DNA of 64,000 nt from Patescibacteria group bacterium (GTDB taxonomy: Bacteria > Patescibacteria > Microgenomatia > UBA12405): positions 1 to 64,000 of the forward strand of contig JAMCSD010000008.1 in assembly GCA_023380755.1 (NCBI GenBank), given 5' to 3'. Below are positions 52,001-61,294 of the stretch, one piece after another; the first letter of the stretch is position 1; every line of letters begins with the position of its first letter. Both the position numbers and the translations under genes were made by a program. The notes under the pieces are model-generated. The model was not told the origin of the DNA. It searched no databases and saw only the letters and a program-made list of their open reading frames with translations.

Positions 52001-52801
52001 TTAACGATGCCGCAGCTGCCGCCGCTGGCGAAGACGATCCAAACTACTAACTTCTTCTTGGCGGATTTCGTGGCCAGTTAGGGCCAGGAAAGCATCTTCT
52101 AAAGAGGCGGTATGGGTGGATTTTTGTAAATCATTAACAGTACCAGTAGCAATAATTTGGCCATGGTCAATGATAGAAATGCGTTGGGCAACCCGAGCGG
52201 CTTCTTCCATGTAATGAGTGGTAAAGAAAATGGTCATATGTTCGGTGGTGTTAATCTCTTTAAGATAGTTCCACATATGGTTGCGGGTTTGGGGATCGAG
52301 ACCGAGAGTGGGTTCATCTAGAAAAAGGACTTCAGGATGATGCAGCAGACCGCGGGCAATTTCGAGACGGCGTTTCATGCCGCCGGAAAAATTTTTAACA
52401 AGATCATCTTTACGATCCCAAAGCTCAACAAACTGCATTAACTGCTGAATGCGGGGATGGCGTTCGGACGCAGGAACGTGATACATAATGGCGTGAAATT
52501 CCATATTTTCATAAGCAGTAAGATCTTCGTCTAAACTCGGATCCTGAAAAACAATGCCAAAGGATCGGCGAACGGCAGCTTTGCTGTCTTGGGGATTAGC
52601 ATGGTTTAAACGAATTTCTCCGGAGGTAGGATCAAGGAGGGTGGTAAGCATTTTGATGGTAGTACTCTTTCCAGCACCGTTGGGGCCCAAAAAAGCAAAA
52701 ATTTCACCGCGAGTAACTGAAAAGGAAATATCATTGACAGCCGAGAGATTACCGAACTTCTTGACGAGGTGAGTAACAGCAATAATCGGTTCATTATTCA
52801 T
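52001..52801 (-). CDS. ABC transporter ATP-binding protein (DrrA-like)
   Basis: 266 residues. Walker A GPNGAGKSTTIK, Q-loop IVFQDPSLDED, signature NFSGGMKRRLEIARG, Walker B VLFLDEPTLGLD and the H-loop TTHYMEEA are all present. It drives the permease encoded next; export of a lipid-linked or drug-like compound is typical. Minus-strand TAAAAT (52811-52816) ends nine bases before the ATG. This divergent promoter region is shared with the small membrane-protein gene at 52842. Confidence 0.93.
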   Translation of the reverse strand: MNNEPIIAVTHLVKKFGNLSAVNDISFSVTRGEIFAFLGPNGAGKSTTIKMLTTLLDPTSGEIRLNHANPQDSKAAVRRSFGIVFQDPSLDEDLTAYENMEFHAIMYHVPASERHPRIQQLMQFVELWDRKDDLVKNFSGGMKRRLEIARGLLHHPEVLFLDEPTLGLDPQTRNHMWNYLKEINTTEHMTIFFTTHYMEEAARVAQRISIIDHGQIIATGTVNDLQKSTHTASLEDAFLALTGHEIRQEEVSSLDRLRQRRQLRHR

Positions 52802-52841
52802 GAATATGCTATTTTACCTTAATAGGTTACAATTGGAGATA

Positions 52842-53117
52842 ATGGCGCGGGTAAAAAATAAACCAGAAAAAAGGTTGTCATCGCGGATGTTATGGCTGAT
52901 TTTTGGGTTAGGATTGGCAGGTTTATCGGGATGGAACATTTCGGGGTGGGCACAACGAAATTTTGAAACTATTTGCCATAACTACCAATACAATGATTGC
53001 ATGAAATTTTATTGGCAGACCCTCCCCTACTTCCGAGATTTGATGGCAGCGGGACTGGGAACGGTAGTGATAGTAGTAATAACCTGGTTGAAGGATAGGA
53101 CAAAAGTTAAAGCCTGA
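52842..53117 (+). CDS. Small two-helix membrane protein
   Basis: 91 residues starting MARVKNKPEKRLSS, with helices MLWLIFGLGLAGLSG and LMAAGLGTVVIVVITWL and a cysteine pair (ETICHNYQYNDCMKF) in the loop outside. ATG 52842 is taken because TACAAT (52828-52833) ends eight bases before it. Function unknown. Confidence 0.7.
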   Translation: MARVKNKPEKRLSSRMLWLIFGLGLAGLSGWNISGWAQRNFETICHNYQYNDCMKFYWQTLPYFRDLMAAGLGTVVIVVITWLKDRTKVKA

Positions 53118-53140
53118 ACCTAAAGAAGGCAAATACCAAA

Positions 53141-53178
53141 AAAGGCGGTATCTGCCGTCTGGCTGGGTATCCGCCTTT
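53141..53178. terminator. Terminator-like hairpin
   Basis: AAAGGCGG (53141-53148) pairs with CCGCCTTT (53171-53178) around a 22-base loop, with an A run before and a short T run after. It lies between two converging genes and could stop both. Confidence 0.6.
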
Positions 53179-53247
53179 CAAGGATTGAGATAGAGTATTT
53201 TATTCACTCCACTATATAATACGAAGATGGTAAGAGTTTATTACAAG

Positions 53248-54528
53248 TTAATAAGCGAATAGGTGCCGGCTGAACTCGGGGTGCTGACGGATGGTGTCAA
53301 TCAATTGCCACTGAGCTAAAATTTCGGGATAGGTGGGACTATTAATCCGGTCCCGGTTGGCAATATCGGTAATGACATTTTCATAGGCGGTATGCATCAG
53401 CTGTTTTTCGTCGGAGTAACCAAGGCGAAAATCAACAGCCTGAGGGAGGACACGACTGGGATTAAACTCGGAATTGAGGACTAAACGAATTTCGTTGTGA
53501 GGATAGATATTGATGATCAGCTGGTTGGGAGTGAGCAAAGGACAAAGTTCACCCCAAAGACAGCGGAGATTGTTTTGGAAAATAACTTTAATCTCGGTGG
53601 ATTTTTGTTCAAGCTTTTTGCCAGTAACCACCCGAATGAGAACACCGCGCCACTGAGGAGTGTTAACTTCTAAATTGAGCTGAACAAAGGTTTCGGTGGT
53701 CGAGTGAGGATGGACATCTTTTTCCTGAAGGTAACTTTGATATTGGCCGGTACGGACATTGGCGGAAAAATCGTTGTTAAAAAGGCGGATTTTTTTAAGA
53801 ATCCGGAGCTTCTCGGCAGCAAAGGCGGGAGTGGAAATACCAGTGGGCTGGGCCATAGTGATAAGAGCAATAAGTTGAAGGACATGATTTTGAATCATGT
53901 CCCTTAAAGCACCAACACGATCGTAATATTGACCACGATTATCGATGCCCCGGGTTTCAGTGGCGGTAATTTCAAGGCTTTTAATATGAAAGCGATCCCA
54001 AACTGATTCCAAGACAGGATTGGCAAAACGGAGGGAAATAATATTTTTAACTAGTTCTTTAGTTAAATAATGGTCAACCAAAAAAACCTGTTCAAAGTCA
54101 ACTAGGGAGCGAATACGGTTCATAAGCAAACGGGCCGAGGGTAAGTCAAAGCCAAAGGGTTTTTCAATGGCGATCATGGACTCAGGAGAAATGAGATGGA
54201 GCTTTAAGAGTGCCGAAAGGATATCAGTAACCAATTCCGGTGAAGTGGGAATGCCTAAGTAAAAAATGGAGTCAGGATAACGGAGTTGGGTTTTAAGCAA
54301 GGCCAGGCCAGCAAGACTGTAAGGGCCGGATAAATAATGGAAACGAGAGGCCAAGTCACGACCGGAAGCGGCGGCCACCAGAGCGGTGAACTCAGAAGGA
54401 GTAAACGGGGTGCGACCATAACCCCAGTAATCGAACTCCAAACCGGTTTTTAAGAGGTTGGCCAAGGCAGGATAAATGTAATTTTTGGCTAAATCACCCG
54501 AGGCTCCAAAAACCACAAAATTTTTCAT
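53248..54528 (-). CDS. zwf: Glucose-6-phosphate 1-dehydrogenase
   Basis: About 426 residues. The NADP-binding FGASGDLAKN opens the protein; AIEKPFG and the active-site VDHYLTKELV follow (the family usually reads DHYLGKE). It catalyses the first oxidative step of the pentose-phosphate route and supplies NADPH. ATG 54528 is used because minus-strand TACAAT ends six bases before it; an upstream in-frame ATG would add about 20 unlikely residues. It is divergent from the peroxiredoxin gene, a likely NADPH consumer. Confidence 0.9.
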   Translation of the reverse strand: MKNFVVFGASGDLAKNYIYPALANLLKTGLEFDYWGYGRTPFTPSEFTALVAAASGRDLASRFHYLSGPYSLAGLALLKTQLRYPDSIFYLGIPTSPELVTDILSALLKLHLISPESMIAIEKPFGFDLPSARLLMNRIRSLVDFEQVFLVDHYLTKELVKNIISLRFANPVLESVWDRFHIKSLEITATETRGIDNRGQYYDRVGALRDMIQNHVLQLIALITMAQPTGISTPAFAAEKLRILKKIRLFNNDFSANVRTGQYQSYLQEKDVHPHSTTETFVQLNLEVNTPQWRGVLIRVVTGKKLEQKSTEIKVIFQNNLRCLWGELCPLLTPNQLIINIYPHNEIRLVLNSEFNPSRVLPQAVDFRLGYSDEKQLMHTAYENVITDIANRDRINSPTYPEILAQWQLIDTIRQHPEFSRHLFAY

Positions 54529-54573
54529 ATGCATATTGTACTGAGAAACGCTAAGAAAAGTCTGGCCTGATGG

Positions 54574-54602
54574 TTGATTATAACTCATACTTTGGTTATG
54601 AT
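54574..54602 (+). promoter_or_regulatory. Promoter of the peroxiredoxin gene
   Basis: TTGATT (54574-54579) and TATGAT (54597-54602) are exactly 17 bases apart. The ATG at 54609 is six bases past the -10 box, giving a leaderless mRNA. Confidence 0.7.
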
Positions 54603-54608
54603 AGTTTA

Positions 54609-55172
54609 ATGCTGACCATCACCGACCACCTACCAAGCCTAACTTTGGACATTTTGGAAAGGGGAAAATTTGTGACCAAAAATTTAGATGACTACCGGGG
54701 AAAGTGGTTAATTCTGCTTTTTTATCCGGCGGATTTTTCGTTTATTTGCCCGACAGAACTGCAAGAAGCACAACAGGAATATGAAGAATTTAAAAAGCTA
54801 GGCGCGGAGATAGCCAGCGTGTCGACGGACACAAAATATGTCCACAAGGCTTGGCACGATACCTCACCAATGATAAAGACAGTTGAATACCCGATGGTTG
54901 CTGATCCGGCAGGAATTTTGTGTAGGATGATGGGAGTGTACATCGAAGAGGAAGGGATGGCCAGACGAGCGTCCTACGTGATCGATCCGGAAGGAGTGAT
55001 CGTGGCAATGGATATCCATAGTAACGATATCGGCCGAAATATTCAGGAAATAAAAAGAAAATTACAAGCAGCAATTTATGTGAGAGAACATGGGGGCGAG
55101 GTGTGTCCGGCCAACTGGAAACCAGGACAAAAAACAATGCGCCCCGGAGAGGAATTGGTCGGAAAAATTTAG
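54609..55172 (+). CDS. Typical 2-Cys peroxiredoxin (AhpC-like)
   Basis: About 187 residues. The peroxidatic cysteine is in DFSFICPTELQE, the resolving cysteine in GGEVCPANWKPG, and VSTDTKYVHKAWH is also conserved. It reduces hydrogen peroxide and organic peroxides. The start is fixed by the promoter at 54574-54602; upstream in-frame codons precede the -10 box. The following helicase gene has its own -10 box. Confidence 0.95.
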   Translation: MLTITDHLPSLTLDILERGKFVTKNLDDYRGKWLILLFYPADFSFICPTELQEAQQEYEEFKKLGAEIASVSTDTKYVHKAWHDTSPMIKTVEYPMVADPAGILCRMMGVYIEEEGMARRASYVIDPEGVIVAMDIHSNDIGRNIQEIKRKLQAAIYVREHGGEVCPANWKPGQKTMRPGEELVGKI

Positions 55173-55199
55173 GAGCGAGGGACTATATAATTAGGGGCG

Positions 55200-56366
55200 A
55201 TGGAATTATCAAATGACCAAAAGTATGCTTTAAACCAGCTTATGAGTTGGTTTAAAGCCACACAAAAAGCACGGCCTTATATTACTTTGGGGGGATTTGC
55301 GGGGACGGGAAAATCAACATTGATTTCACAACTACGAAAGAATCTCTATAAAGATAATAAGGAATTACAGGTGGCTTTCTGTAGTTTCACCGGGAAGGCA
55401 ACCAGAGTGTTACGGCAAAAATTAGGGGAACAAAAAATCTTACTGGAAAATGACCGGGTGAGCACGATACATTCCCTAATTTACTCCCCAATTGTAGATG
55501 AGAAGAAAAAAGAAATTATCGGCTGGAAGCGGCAAGAAGAAATTGAGGCGGACCTGATTATCGTGGATGAGGCTTCAATGGTTGACCAGGCAATTTGGTA
55601 CGACCTGATGAGTTACGGAAAACCGATTATCGCGGTGGGCGACCATGGACAATTGCCACCGATAAACGGAAATTTTAGTTTAATGACAAAACCCGATTTG
55701 GTATTGACGGAAATCCATCGGCAAGCAAAAGAGAACCCGATTATTGATGTTTCTTTTTTGGCAAGAACGGAAGGAAAAATACCAGTAAAAATTTTCGGAA
55801 GGGGCGTAAAAAAGCTGTCACGAATCGAGCCGGAGACCGGCGAAGAGGTGGAGGAGTTGTTGTCGACTTTTACGCCAACTACCCTACTTCTGTGCGGCTA
55901 TAACCAAACTCGGGTGAGACTAAACCAATTTATCCGGAATAAGTTAGGGTTTGGGAGCGATGAGCCAGAGGCAAATGACCGGGTAATTTGTTTGCGCAAC
56001 AACCACGAAAAAGAGGTATACAACGGAATGCTGGGAACAGTGGCTCAGATCAGAACAAAGAATGAGGATTGGTATACGGCAACTATTTTGATGGATGAAG
56101 AGGAAGAAGCATATGAGGGACAAATCAGCCGCAAGCAGTTTAATTTGAAAGATTCGATGAATTTTACGGATAAACGAAAATTAATTATGCAAGGAGATCT
56201 GTTTGATTTTGGATATGTGCTGACAGTGCACAAAGCCCAAGGATCGCAGGCAAAGAAAGTGGTTTTGTTTGAGGAGCGGTTTTCAAAGATGAGTGAGGAC
56301 GATTGGAGAAGGTGGCTGTATACCGGGGTGACGAGGGCAGAGGAAGAGTTGGTGATAATTGGCTAA
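55200..56366 (+). CDS. SF1 helicase, RecD2/Dda-like
   Basis: 388 residues. Motif I LGGFAGTGKSTLI, motif II LIIVDEASMVD, motif III AVGDHGQLPP, motif IV-like CGYNQTRVRLN, motif V/VI LTVHKAQGSQAKKV and YTGVTRAEEELVI. This is the compact RecD/Dda core without the N-terminal domain of RecD2. It likely unwinds DNA 5' to 3'. TATAAT (55186-55191) ends eight bases before the ATG. The stop overlaps the end of the GH8 gene by four bases. Confidence 0.92.
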   Translation: MELSNDQKYALNQLMSWFKATQKARPYITLGGFAGTGKSTLISQLRKNLYKDNKELQVAFCSFTGKATRVLRQKLGEQKILLENDRVSTIHSLIYSPIVDEKKKEIIGWKRQEEIEADLIIVDEASMVDQAIWYDLMSYGKPIIAVGDHGQLPPINGNFSLMTKPDLVLTEIHRQAKENPIIDVSFLARTEGKIPVKIFGRGVKKLSRIEPETGEEVEELLSTFTPTTLLLCGYNQTRVRLNQFIRNKLGFGSDEPEANDRVICLRNNHEKEVYNGMLGTVAQIRTKNEDWYTATILMDEEEEAYEGQISRKQFNLKDSMNFTDKRKLIMQGDLFDFGYVLTVHKAQGSQAKKVVLFEERFSKMSEDDWRRWLYTGVTRAEEELVIIG

Positions 56367-57715
56367 TGAGGAAGAAGACCGCCTAAGAGGGCGGTGTACA
56401 TGAGAGTTAAGGAATCGGAAAAATAGGTGTTAGAAGGGTTACCAAGAAAAGTTTCGGCAATTTGGGTGCGATAGTCGGCGTTGGTGGAAACAATAGAGGC
56501 ACAAGCAGCGGCACCCACAAAGGCGGCGGCGGTGTAGGAATTTTGCGGCTTACCGGTGAGATCATAAACGGCTTTAATATTGGCTGCCCCTTGAGATTCG
56601 AAGAAAGCATTTATTTTTTCCAATTGTTTTTTGGCGTGTTGACCGGCAATGTTGTCGGGATACCAAAGGGCAGCCATCGCCTGACGCCAAGGAAAACGGA
56701 CAGCGTCCCAACCAAAGAGTAAGCCATCGGCTCGACCCGGTTGGGAAGGATTACTTTGCTGAACCCAATTGGGGACGAGACCCTTACCATTGGGAAAAGC
56801 GGCTTGAATGGCATCAATAAAATCCCGATCAGTGGCGGCAACAAGATCCCAAATGCTGTTACCAGTTTCATCCTTGAGAAGGGGGTAATAGCCCGGAGAG
56901 GAATAAGCGGCATCGTACTGGCCATCCCAACCATTACTGGGACGAAGACGGCCGGAAGGACGACTAATATCGGCGGCGGTAATAGCTTGCGCCAGACGTA
57001 AAGACTCGGCTTGATACTGAGGATTTTTCTGGGCAGCTAAATGACGAGCAAACCACTGATCAAGATCAGCATCGGTGGCAGAATTAGGATCAGGGACAGA
57101 CCCGTCGGCCAGGATCTGCCATTTGCTTAACCCAGCAGCATTAAGATATTGAGGATAAAGATCGTGAGCCAGTAAACCGGAAAAGGTGGCCATGTCCCCC
57201 TTGATGACGGCCGCCAGCTCCCAATAACCCTGACCTTCGCTGACAATACTTTTATCTTCATCAATCTTGACGACCCGGAGGGCGTTGGGGACAACAGGAT
57301 CTTTTAAAACATAACGATCCCTAAAATCAGGATAAAAACGGTCAAAAGCAGCGGCCATTTCTTTTTGGAGATCGGGGGGGTAAAGGGCTTCGGGTAGAGG
57401 GGTAGCGGTTTCGGCGGCGGCAGGAGAGGGTTGAGCAGTAGGGGTATCGGGAGCAGCGGAAGTGGCGGCAACTGGGGTGGGGGTATCAGGAGGGTTGGTA
57501 CCAGCAACGGCCTGAGGACTAGGACTATTAATGATTCGGGTGGCCGGTTCGGCGGTGGGAGCCGGGGCAGAGGTAGCGGTGGGAATAGTAGTTTCGGAAG
57601 GAGAGGGGGCAACGGTAGGCGTGGGCCCAAAACGGAGAGTACAAGCGGCCGCTAGCCCATTGACTAGACCGGCAGCAGTGATTTTGAGTAATTGACGACG
57701 GGATAACTCCTTCAT
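56363..57715 (-). CDS. GH8 endoglucanase-like Tat lipoprotein
   Basis: 450 residues. The N-terminus has a twin-arginine signal (SRRQLLKITAAG) ending in a lipobox (LAAAC), so the protein may be exported folded and lipidated. A ~90-residue alanine/proline/threonine linker follows. The catalytic domain shows GH8 marks: IVSEGQGYWELA (proton-donor Glu), SATDADLDQWF, and GWDAVRFPWRQAM. GH8 enzymes cut beta-1,4-glucans, xylan or chitosan. A TAACTACTACTAA motif lies just upstream. Confidence 0.87.
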   Translation of the reverse strand: MKELSRRQLLKITAAGLVNGLAAACTLRFGPTPTVAPSPSETTIPTATSAPAPTAEPATRIINSPSPQAVAGTNPPDTPTPVAATSAAPDTPTAQPSPAAAETATPLPEALYPPDLQKEMAAAFDRFYPDFRDRYVLKDPVVPNALRVVKIDEDKSIVSEGQGYWELAAVIKGDMATFSGLLAHDLYPQYLNAAGLSKWQILADGSVPDPNSATDADLDQWFARHLAAQKNPQYQAESLRLAQAITAADISRPSGRLRPSNGWDGQYDAAYSSPGYYPLLKDETGNSIWDLVAATDRDFIDAIQAAFPNGKGLVPNWVQQSNPSQPGRADGLLFGWDAVRFPWRQAMAALWYPDNIAGQHAKKQLEKINAFFESQGAANIKAVYDLTGKPQNSYTAAAFVGAAACASIVSTNADYRTQIAETFLGNPSNTYFSDSLTLMYTALLGGLLPH

Positions 57716-57764
57716 ATTTAGTAGTAGTTATATTGTAGCAGTAAAAAGCGTATATAATCAAAGT

Positions 57765-59696
57765 GTGAAACAAGTATTGTGGGTAATGGTGGGGTTATTT
57801 TTATTATGGCCAAGGACGGTCGAGGCGGCAAGTTCAAAGTCTTATGCCATTAACAACGTAACAATTACCGGAACGGTAAATAAAGACGGCTCGATGATGG
57901 TCGAAGAAAGACGGACTTACCAATTTAATGGCAGCTACACTTTTGCCTACCAATATATTAATAGGCAAGGAAACGGAACGGCCGGAAGGAATGAGCCATA
58001 TGTATTAAGTCATTTTTCTTTGTGTGACCAAAACCAGTGCTACCGACAATTAACGGGGGCAGAAAAAAATAACGCAGATACCCTAAAACCGACGCAAACA
58101 TTTTATGTGGAAGAAAGGGCGGATCAGTATTATATTAAATGGTTTTACCAGGCCTATTCAGAAACTAAAATTTTTAACCTAAGGTACCGGGTAGATAATG
58201 CGGTGACTTTGGACCGCGATGTAGCCGAGTTATATTGGAAACTAGTCGGTGATGGGTGGGAAATTCCGCAAGAGGCAGTGGCAGCAAAGATTTTTTTACC
58301 GGAAGGAATTGACGGCCAGGCGCTTAAGGCCTGGGCCCACGGACCGACACCAGGAAGAGTGACCATAACCAAAGCGACAGAGGTGGACTACACCCTCCCC
58401 CAGTTACCGGCAAAAACATTTTTTGAAGCGAGAATCGAGATGCCAAAAAGGGTGTTTAATGGCGGGGCGACCGGAAGCCTAGACAAGGCAGGAGTGGAGG
58501 CACAAGAAGCGGCTTTTATTCAAGAAAGTAAAAAGGAGGCGGCCAGACGTCAAGCAGAGACAACGGGGTTAATAATGATGGAAATACTACTGATCACAGG
58601 GATGGCAGTAGTTTTTGGAAAAAGAGTCGCTAATTTTTGGAAGTACGGGAAAGATAGTCCCCTGCCACAGGTCACTTTATCGGGGCGGATTTGGGAGGCA
58701 CCAAGTGAGATTGATCCGGCACAAGTGGAACAATTATTATCGGGGCGAAAGGCGTTAACGCCAAAAGCCTTCACGGCAACAGTACTATCACTGGTACAAA
58801 ATAGGTTTTACCGCTTAATAAGAAGCGACCAAAAGGAGGGATTGTTTTTTAAAAATTATCATTATTACTTGGTGCCGGAAACAACGACGAAAGCTCCATC
58901 AAAAATCCAAGCAGTGGTCTTGGATTTGTTATCACGGGTGGGAAAGCGACAAACGATTATCCAAGGCCAGGGGGCGGCGGCAGTGGATTTACAAGATATT
59001 GTGAGCTGGTGCCGAACTAATCGGTACGAGGCATACCAATTTTTTCAAGATTTTCCTGAGGTGGTTTTGGCGGAAAATTTAGAGGAAGGCTACTTTGAAG
59101 AGAAAGCGCATGAAGAGAAAAACCAAGGGGGGCTGAATGCCTTGTTGGCCTTACTAATGGTAGGATTGTTATTTTTAGGAATTGCCGGAGGAACGTATTT
59201 CCAAAGTGGCGAGATGGCGTTAGTCGGAATCGGAGGAGGGTTGGCGGGGTCCGGTTTGCTGATGATAAGTATTTTTTTGATCGTCTTCGGAGAAAAGAGA
59301 ACAGTAAAGGGAGCGGAAGAAGCAGCCAAATGGAAGGCATTTAAACGACACCTGGAAGAATACCGGCAGACACAAAATGACCCAATTGATTCGGTAATTA
59401 TCTGGGAAAAATACTTGGTTTACGGGACAGTATTGGGAGTATCGGCCAAGGCACTGTCTCAATTACCGGTACGGTTCCCAGAAGAACAACAGCAAGTGGT
59501 AATGGCTTACTGGGGAGGGGCAAGCGCGGGACAGGTGAGCGATTTTTCAAACAGTATTGCTTCCCTATCTTCGGCAATCAGCAGTATCTCAAACGTTTCC
59601 AGTTCTTCATATGGGGCCAGCGGAGTCGGGGGAAGCGGCGGGGCATCGGGCGGAGGAGGTGGCGGCGGCGGCGGTGGCGGCGGCGGGGCCGGCTGA
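57765..59696 (+). CDS. DUF2207 membrane protein
   Basis: 643 residues. A signal peptide is followed by the DUF2207 extracytoplasmic domain (INNVTITGTVNKDGSMMVEE, YRVDNAVTLDRDVAELYWKL), a membrane helix near residue 265, a cytoplasmic domain, two more helices near 460-510, and a C-terminal tail made almost wholly of glycine after a serine-rich stretch. This is the usual layout of the family, whose function is unknown. GTG 57765 lies six bases after TATAAT (57753-57758). Confidence 0.87.
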   Translation: MKQVLWVMVGLFLLWPRTVEAASSKSYAINNVTITGTVNKDGSMMVEERRTYQFNGSYTFAYQYINRQGNGTAGRNEPYVLSHFSLCDQNQCYRQLTGAEKNNADTLKPTQTFYVEERADQYYIKWFYQAYSETKIFNLRYRVDNAVTLDRDVAELYWKLVGDGWEIPQEAVAAKIFLPEGIDGQALKAWAHGPTPGRVTITKATEVDYTLPQLPAKTFFEARIEMPKRVFNGGATGSLDKAGVEAQEAAFIQESKKEAARRQAETTGLIMMEILLITGMAVVFGKRVANFWKYGKDSPLPQVTLSGRIWEAPSEIDPAQVEQLLSGRKALTPKAFTATVLSLVQNRFYRLIRSDQKEGLFFKNYHYYLVPETTTKAPSKIQAVVLDLLSRVGKRQTIIQGQGAAAVDLQDIVSWCRTNRYEAYQFFQDFPEVVLAENLEEGYFEEKAHEEKNQGGLNALLALLMVGLLFLGIAGGTYFQSGEMALVGIGGGLAGSGLLMISIFLIVFGEKRTVKGAEEAAKWKAFKRHLEEYRQTQNDPIDSVIIWEKYLVYGTVLGVSAKALSQLPVRFPEEQQQVVMAYWGGASAGQVSDFSNSIASLSSAISSISNVSSSSYGASGVGGSGGASGGGGGGGGGGGGGAG

Positions 59697-59716
59697 GGAT
59701 AGGCTATAATAAGTAC

Positions 59717-60493
59717 ATGCAGGTGGAAAATTTAAGCCGGATTGAGTTAGAACTGCTTTTTGGACAATGGGGAAGAAGGAACGGGATAAGGAAACATTTA
59801 CTTGACCTGGATGACACGATTTGTGATACCGATAAAGTATTTAAGGAACAATTTCTGGCCTGCAGTGCATACCTGGCCAGAAAGGCGCCCCAACTGGGGC
59901 CAGAGCAATGGAAGAAAAAGTTAGTGGAAGTGAATGATGGTCTCTTTGCCTCGCTGGGGGTAAGACGAGAGAAGTTGGGGGCAGTGATGACGGAAGTAGG
60001 AAAGCAATACAGCCTGCCGGGAGAAGTACGGGAGACAGCGTGGGGAATTTTGGACCAAATTTATGAGCGGCCAATACAAATGCTACCGGGAGCAGAAGAG
60101 GGGTTGGCTTTTATTAAAAAATGCGGGGTACCATTGGGGATAGTAACTCACGGAGGCTTACAGTGGAGCTGGCGGAAATACCAATGGTTGAACATGGCGC
60201 GTTATTTAGACTGGGATGAGGTGTATGTAGTAGACGAAAACGGGCATAAAACAGAACGGTCATGGCAAGAGGGATGCCGATACCATGGGGTAAAACCAGA
60301 AGAGTGTTGCGTGACGGGTAATAGTCCCCTGTCGGACATCAACCCAGCACTAAATATCGGAGTCCGACATTGCTTTTTGGTGGAAAATGATGGTTTGTGG
60401 TCCATCCACAAGGTGCCGCTAGTAAAAGAAGTGAAAAGGATCCCCGACCTGTCAGCCTTTATCGGATTGGGGGCGGAATACTTGACGGCATAA
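59717..60493 (+). CDS. HAD-superfamily hydrolase
   Basis: 258 residues. Motif I LDLDDTICD, motif II IVTHGG, and a late VTGNSPLSDINPAL (motif IV) make it a HAD phosphatase of the phosphoglycolate/nucleotidase kind. The cap domain lies between. Substrate unknown. TATAAT (59705-59710) ends six bases before the ATG. Confidence 0.88.
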   Translation: MQVENLSRIELELLFGQWGRRNGIRKHLLDLDDTICDTDKVFKEQFLACSAYLARKAPQLGPEQWKKKLVEVNDGLFASLGVRREKLGAVMTEVGKQYSLPGEVRETAWGILDQIYERPIQMLPGAEEGLAFIKKCGVPLGIVTHGGLQWSWRKYQWLNMARYLDWDEVYVVDENGHKTERSWQEGCRYHGVKPEECCVTGNSPLSDINPALNIGVRHCFLVENDGLWSIHKVPLVKEVKRIPDLSAFIGLGAEYLTA

Positions 60494-60514
60494 ATTGTTT
60501 TATAATGATGATAT

Positions 60515-60919
60515 ATGCCAAGAAAAAACGAGGAGGATTTTAAAGAGGAAACTAAAGTTCACGTAGACCGGGAAGAAGCCGCTGGCGGCTGGGAAGAGCG
60601 CCGCGCCAAGTCACACGATATTGTGTGGGCGTGGGTATTAATTTTTGCGGGGATAACATTTTTGCTTAATAATACCGGAGTAATTCCATGGGCAATTTGG
60701 GGAGAGTTGTGGCGATTTTGGCCGATATTGCTAGTCCTGGGAGGGTTGAGATTGGTTTTGGGGCGAGGACGGACGGGAGAAGCAATTGTAGGATTAGTAA
60801 CCGTGTTCTCGTTAGTGGTGATACTGGCGTACGCCCTGCGAGCGGTGGGATCACCGTTGGTGCCGTCGCTAGGACTGGACAAACTGCCGGCATTCCCCTA
60901 TCTGGATCAAAACCGGTAA
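60515..60919 (+). CDS. DUF5668/LiaF-type membrane protein
   Basis: 134 residues. An acidic N-terminal region is followed by WAWVLIFAGITFLLNNTGVI, WRFWPILLVLGGLRLVLG and a third helix, the arrangement of the DUF5668 membrane module found in LiaF-like envelope-stress proteins. TATAAT (60501-60506) ends eight bases before the ATG. Confidence 0.75.
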   Translation: MPRKNEEDFKEETKVHVDREEAAGGWEERRAKSHDIVWAWVLIFAGITFLLNNTGVIPWAIWGELWRFWPILLVLGGLRLVLGRGRTGEAIVGLVTVFSLVVILAYALRAVGSPLVPSLGLDKLPAFPYLDQNR

Positions 60920-60925
60920 TCCGAG

Positions 60926-61294
60926 TTATTGGCCGTCAAAAGAATTGATGGAGTTATTGCCAGTGGAAGCGGAACTGTCGACCGAGGTGCGAATATCAAG
61001 TCCGTTTTGGCGGGATTGGGTTTTTTGTTCAAGGTGACATGAAGAACCAGTGGCAGTTTGAGTCCGACCATTAACCGTAAGGGTACAGGTACTTTTACCG
61101 GAGGAAGAAGCGCTAGGAGAAGCGGAGGGGAGCGGGGTAACGGTAACAACATCCTCAACACCTTTAACATTCTGAAGGGTACCGGGAGAAACGGCCGGAA
61201 CCGGAGCCCGAGGAGGACGGTGAAGTAAATATTGATTAACAGCGGTAGCGAGGACGGTAAAAACGATGAGGATGACAAAAACTTCTTTATTCAT
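60926..61294 (-). CDS. Membrane-anchored small extracytoplasmic protein
   Basis: 122 residues. One N-terminal helix (EVFVILIVFTVLATAVNQYLL), a proline/serine linker and a short domain with two cysteines (STCTLTVNGRTQTATGSSCH) that probably form a disulfide. Its start overlaps the end of the phosphatase gene by eight bases, so the two are co-translated. Function unknown. Confidence 0.7.
   Translation of the reverse strand: MNKEVFVILIVFTVLATAVNQYLLHRPPRAPVPAVSPGTLQNVKGVEDVVTVTPLPSASPSASSSGKSTCTLTVNGRTQTATGSSCHLEQKTQSRQNGLDIRTSVDSSASTGNNSINSFDGQ

Noticed and set aside
57304..57655. Long frames on both other readings of the GH8 linker region
   Set aside because: They are shadows of a low-complexity alanine/proline/threonine linker.
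59640..59690. GGC-rich repeat at the end of the DUF2207 gene
   Set aside because: It encodes the glycine tail normal for this family and is not a separate repeat element.
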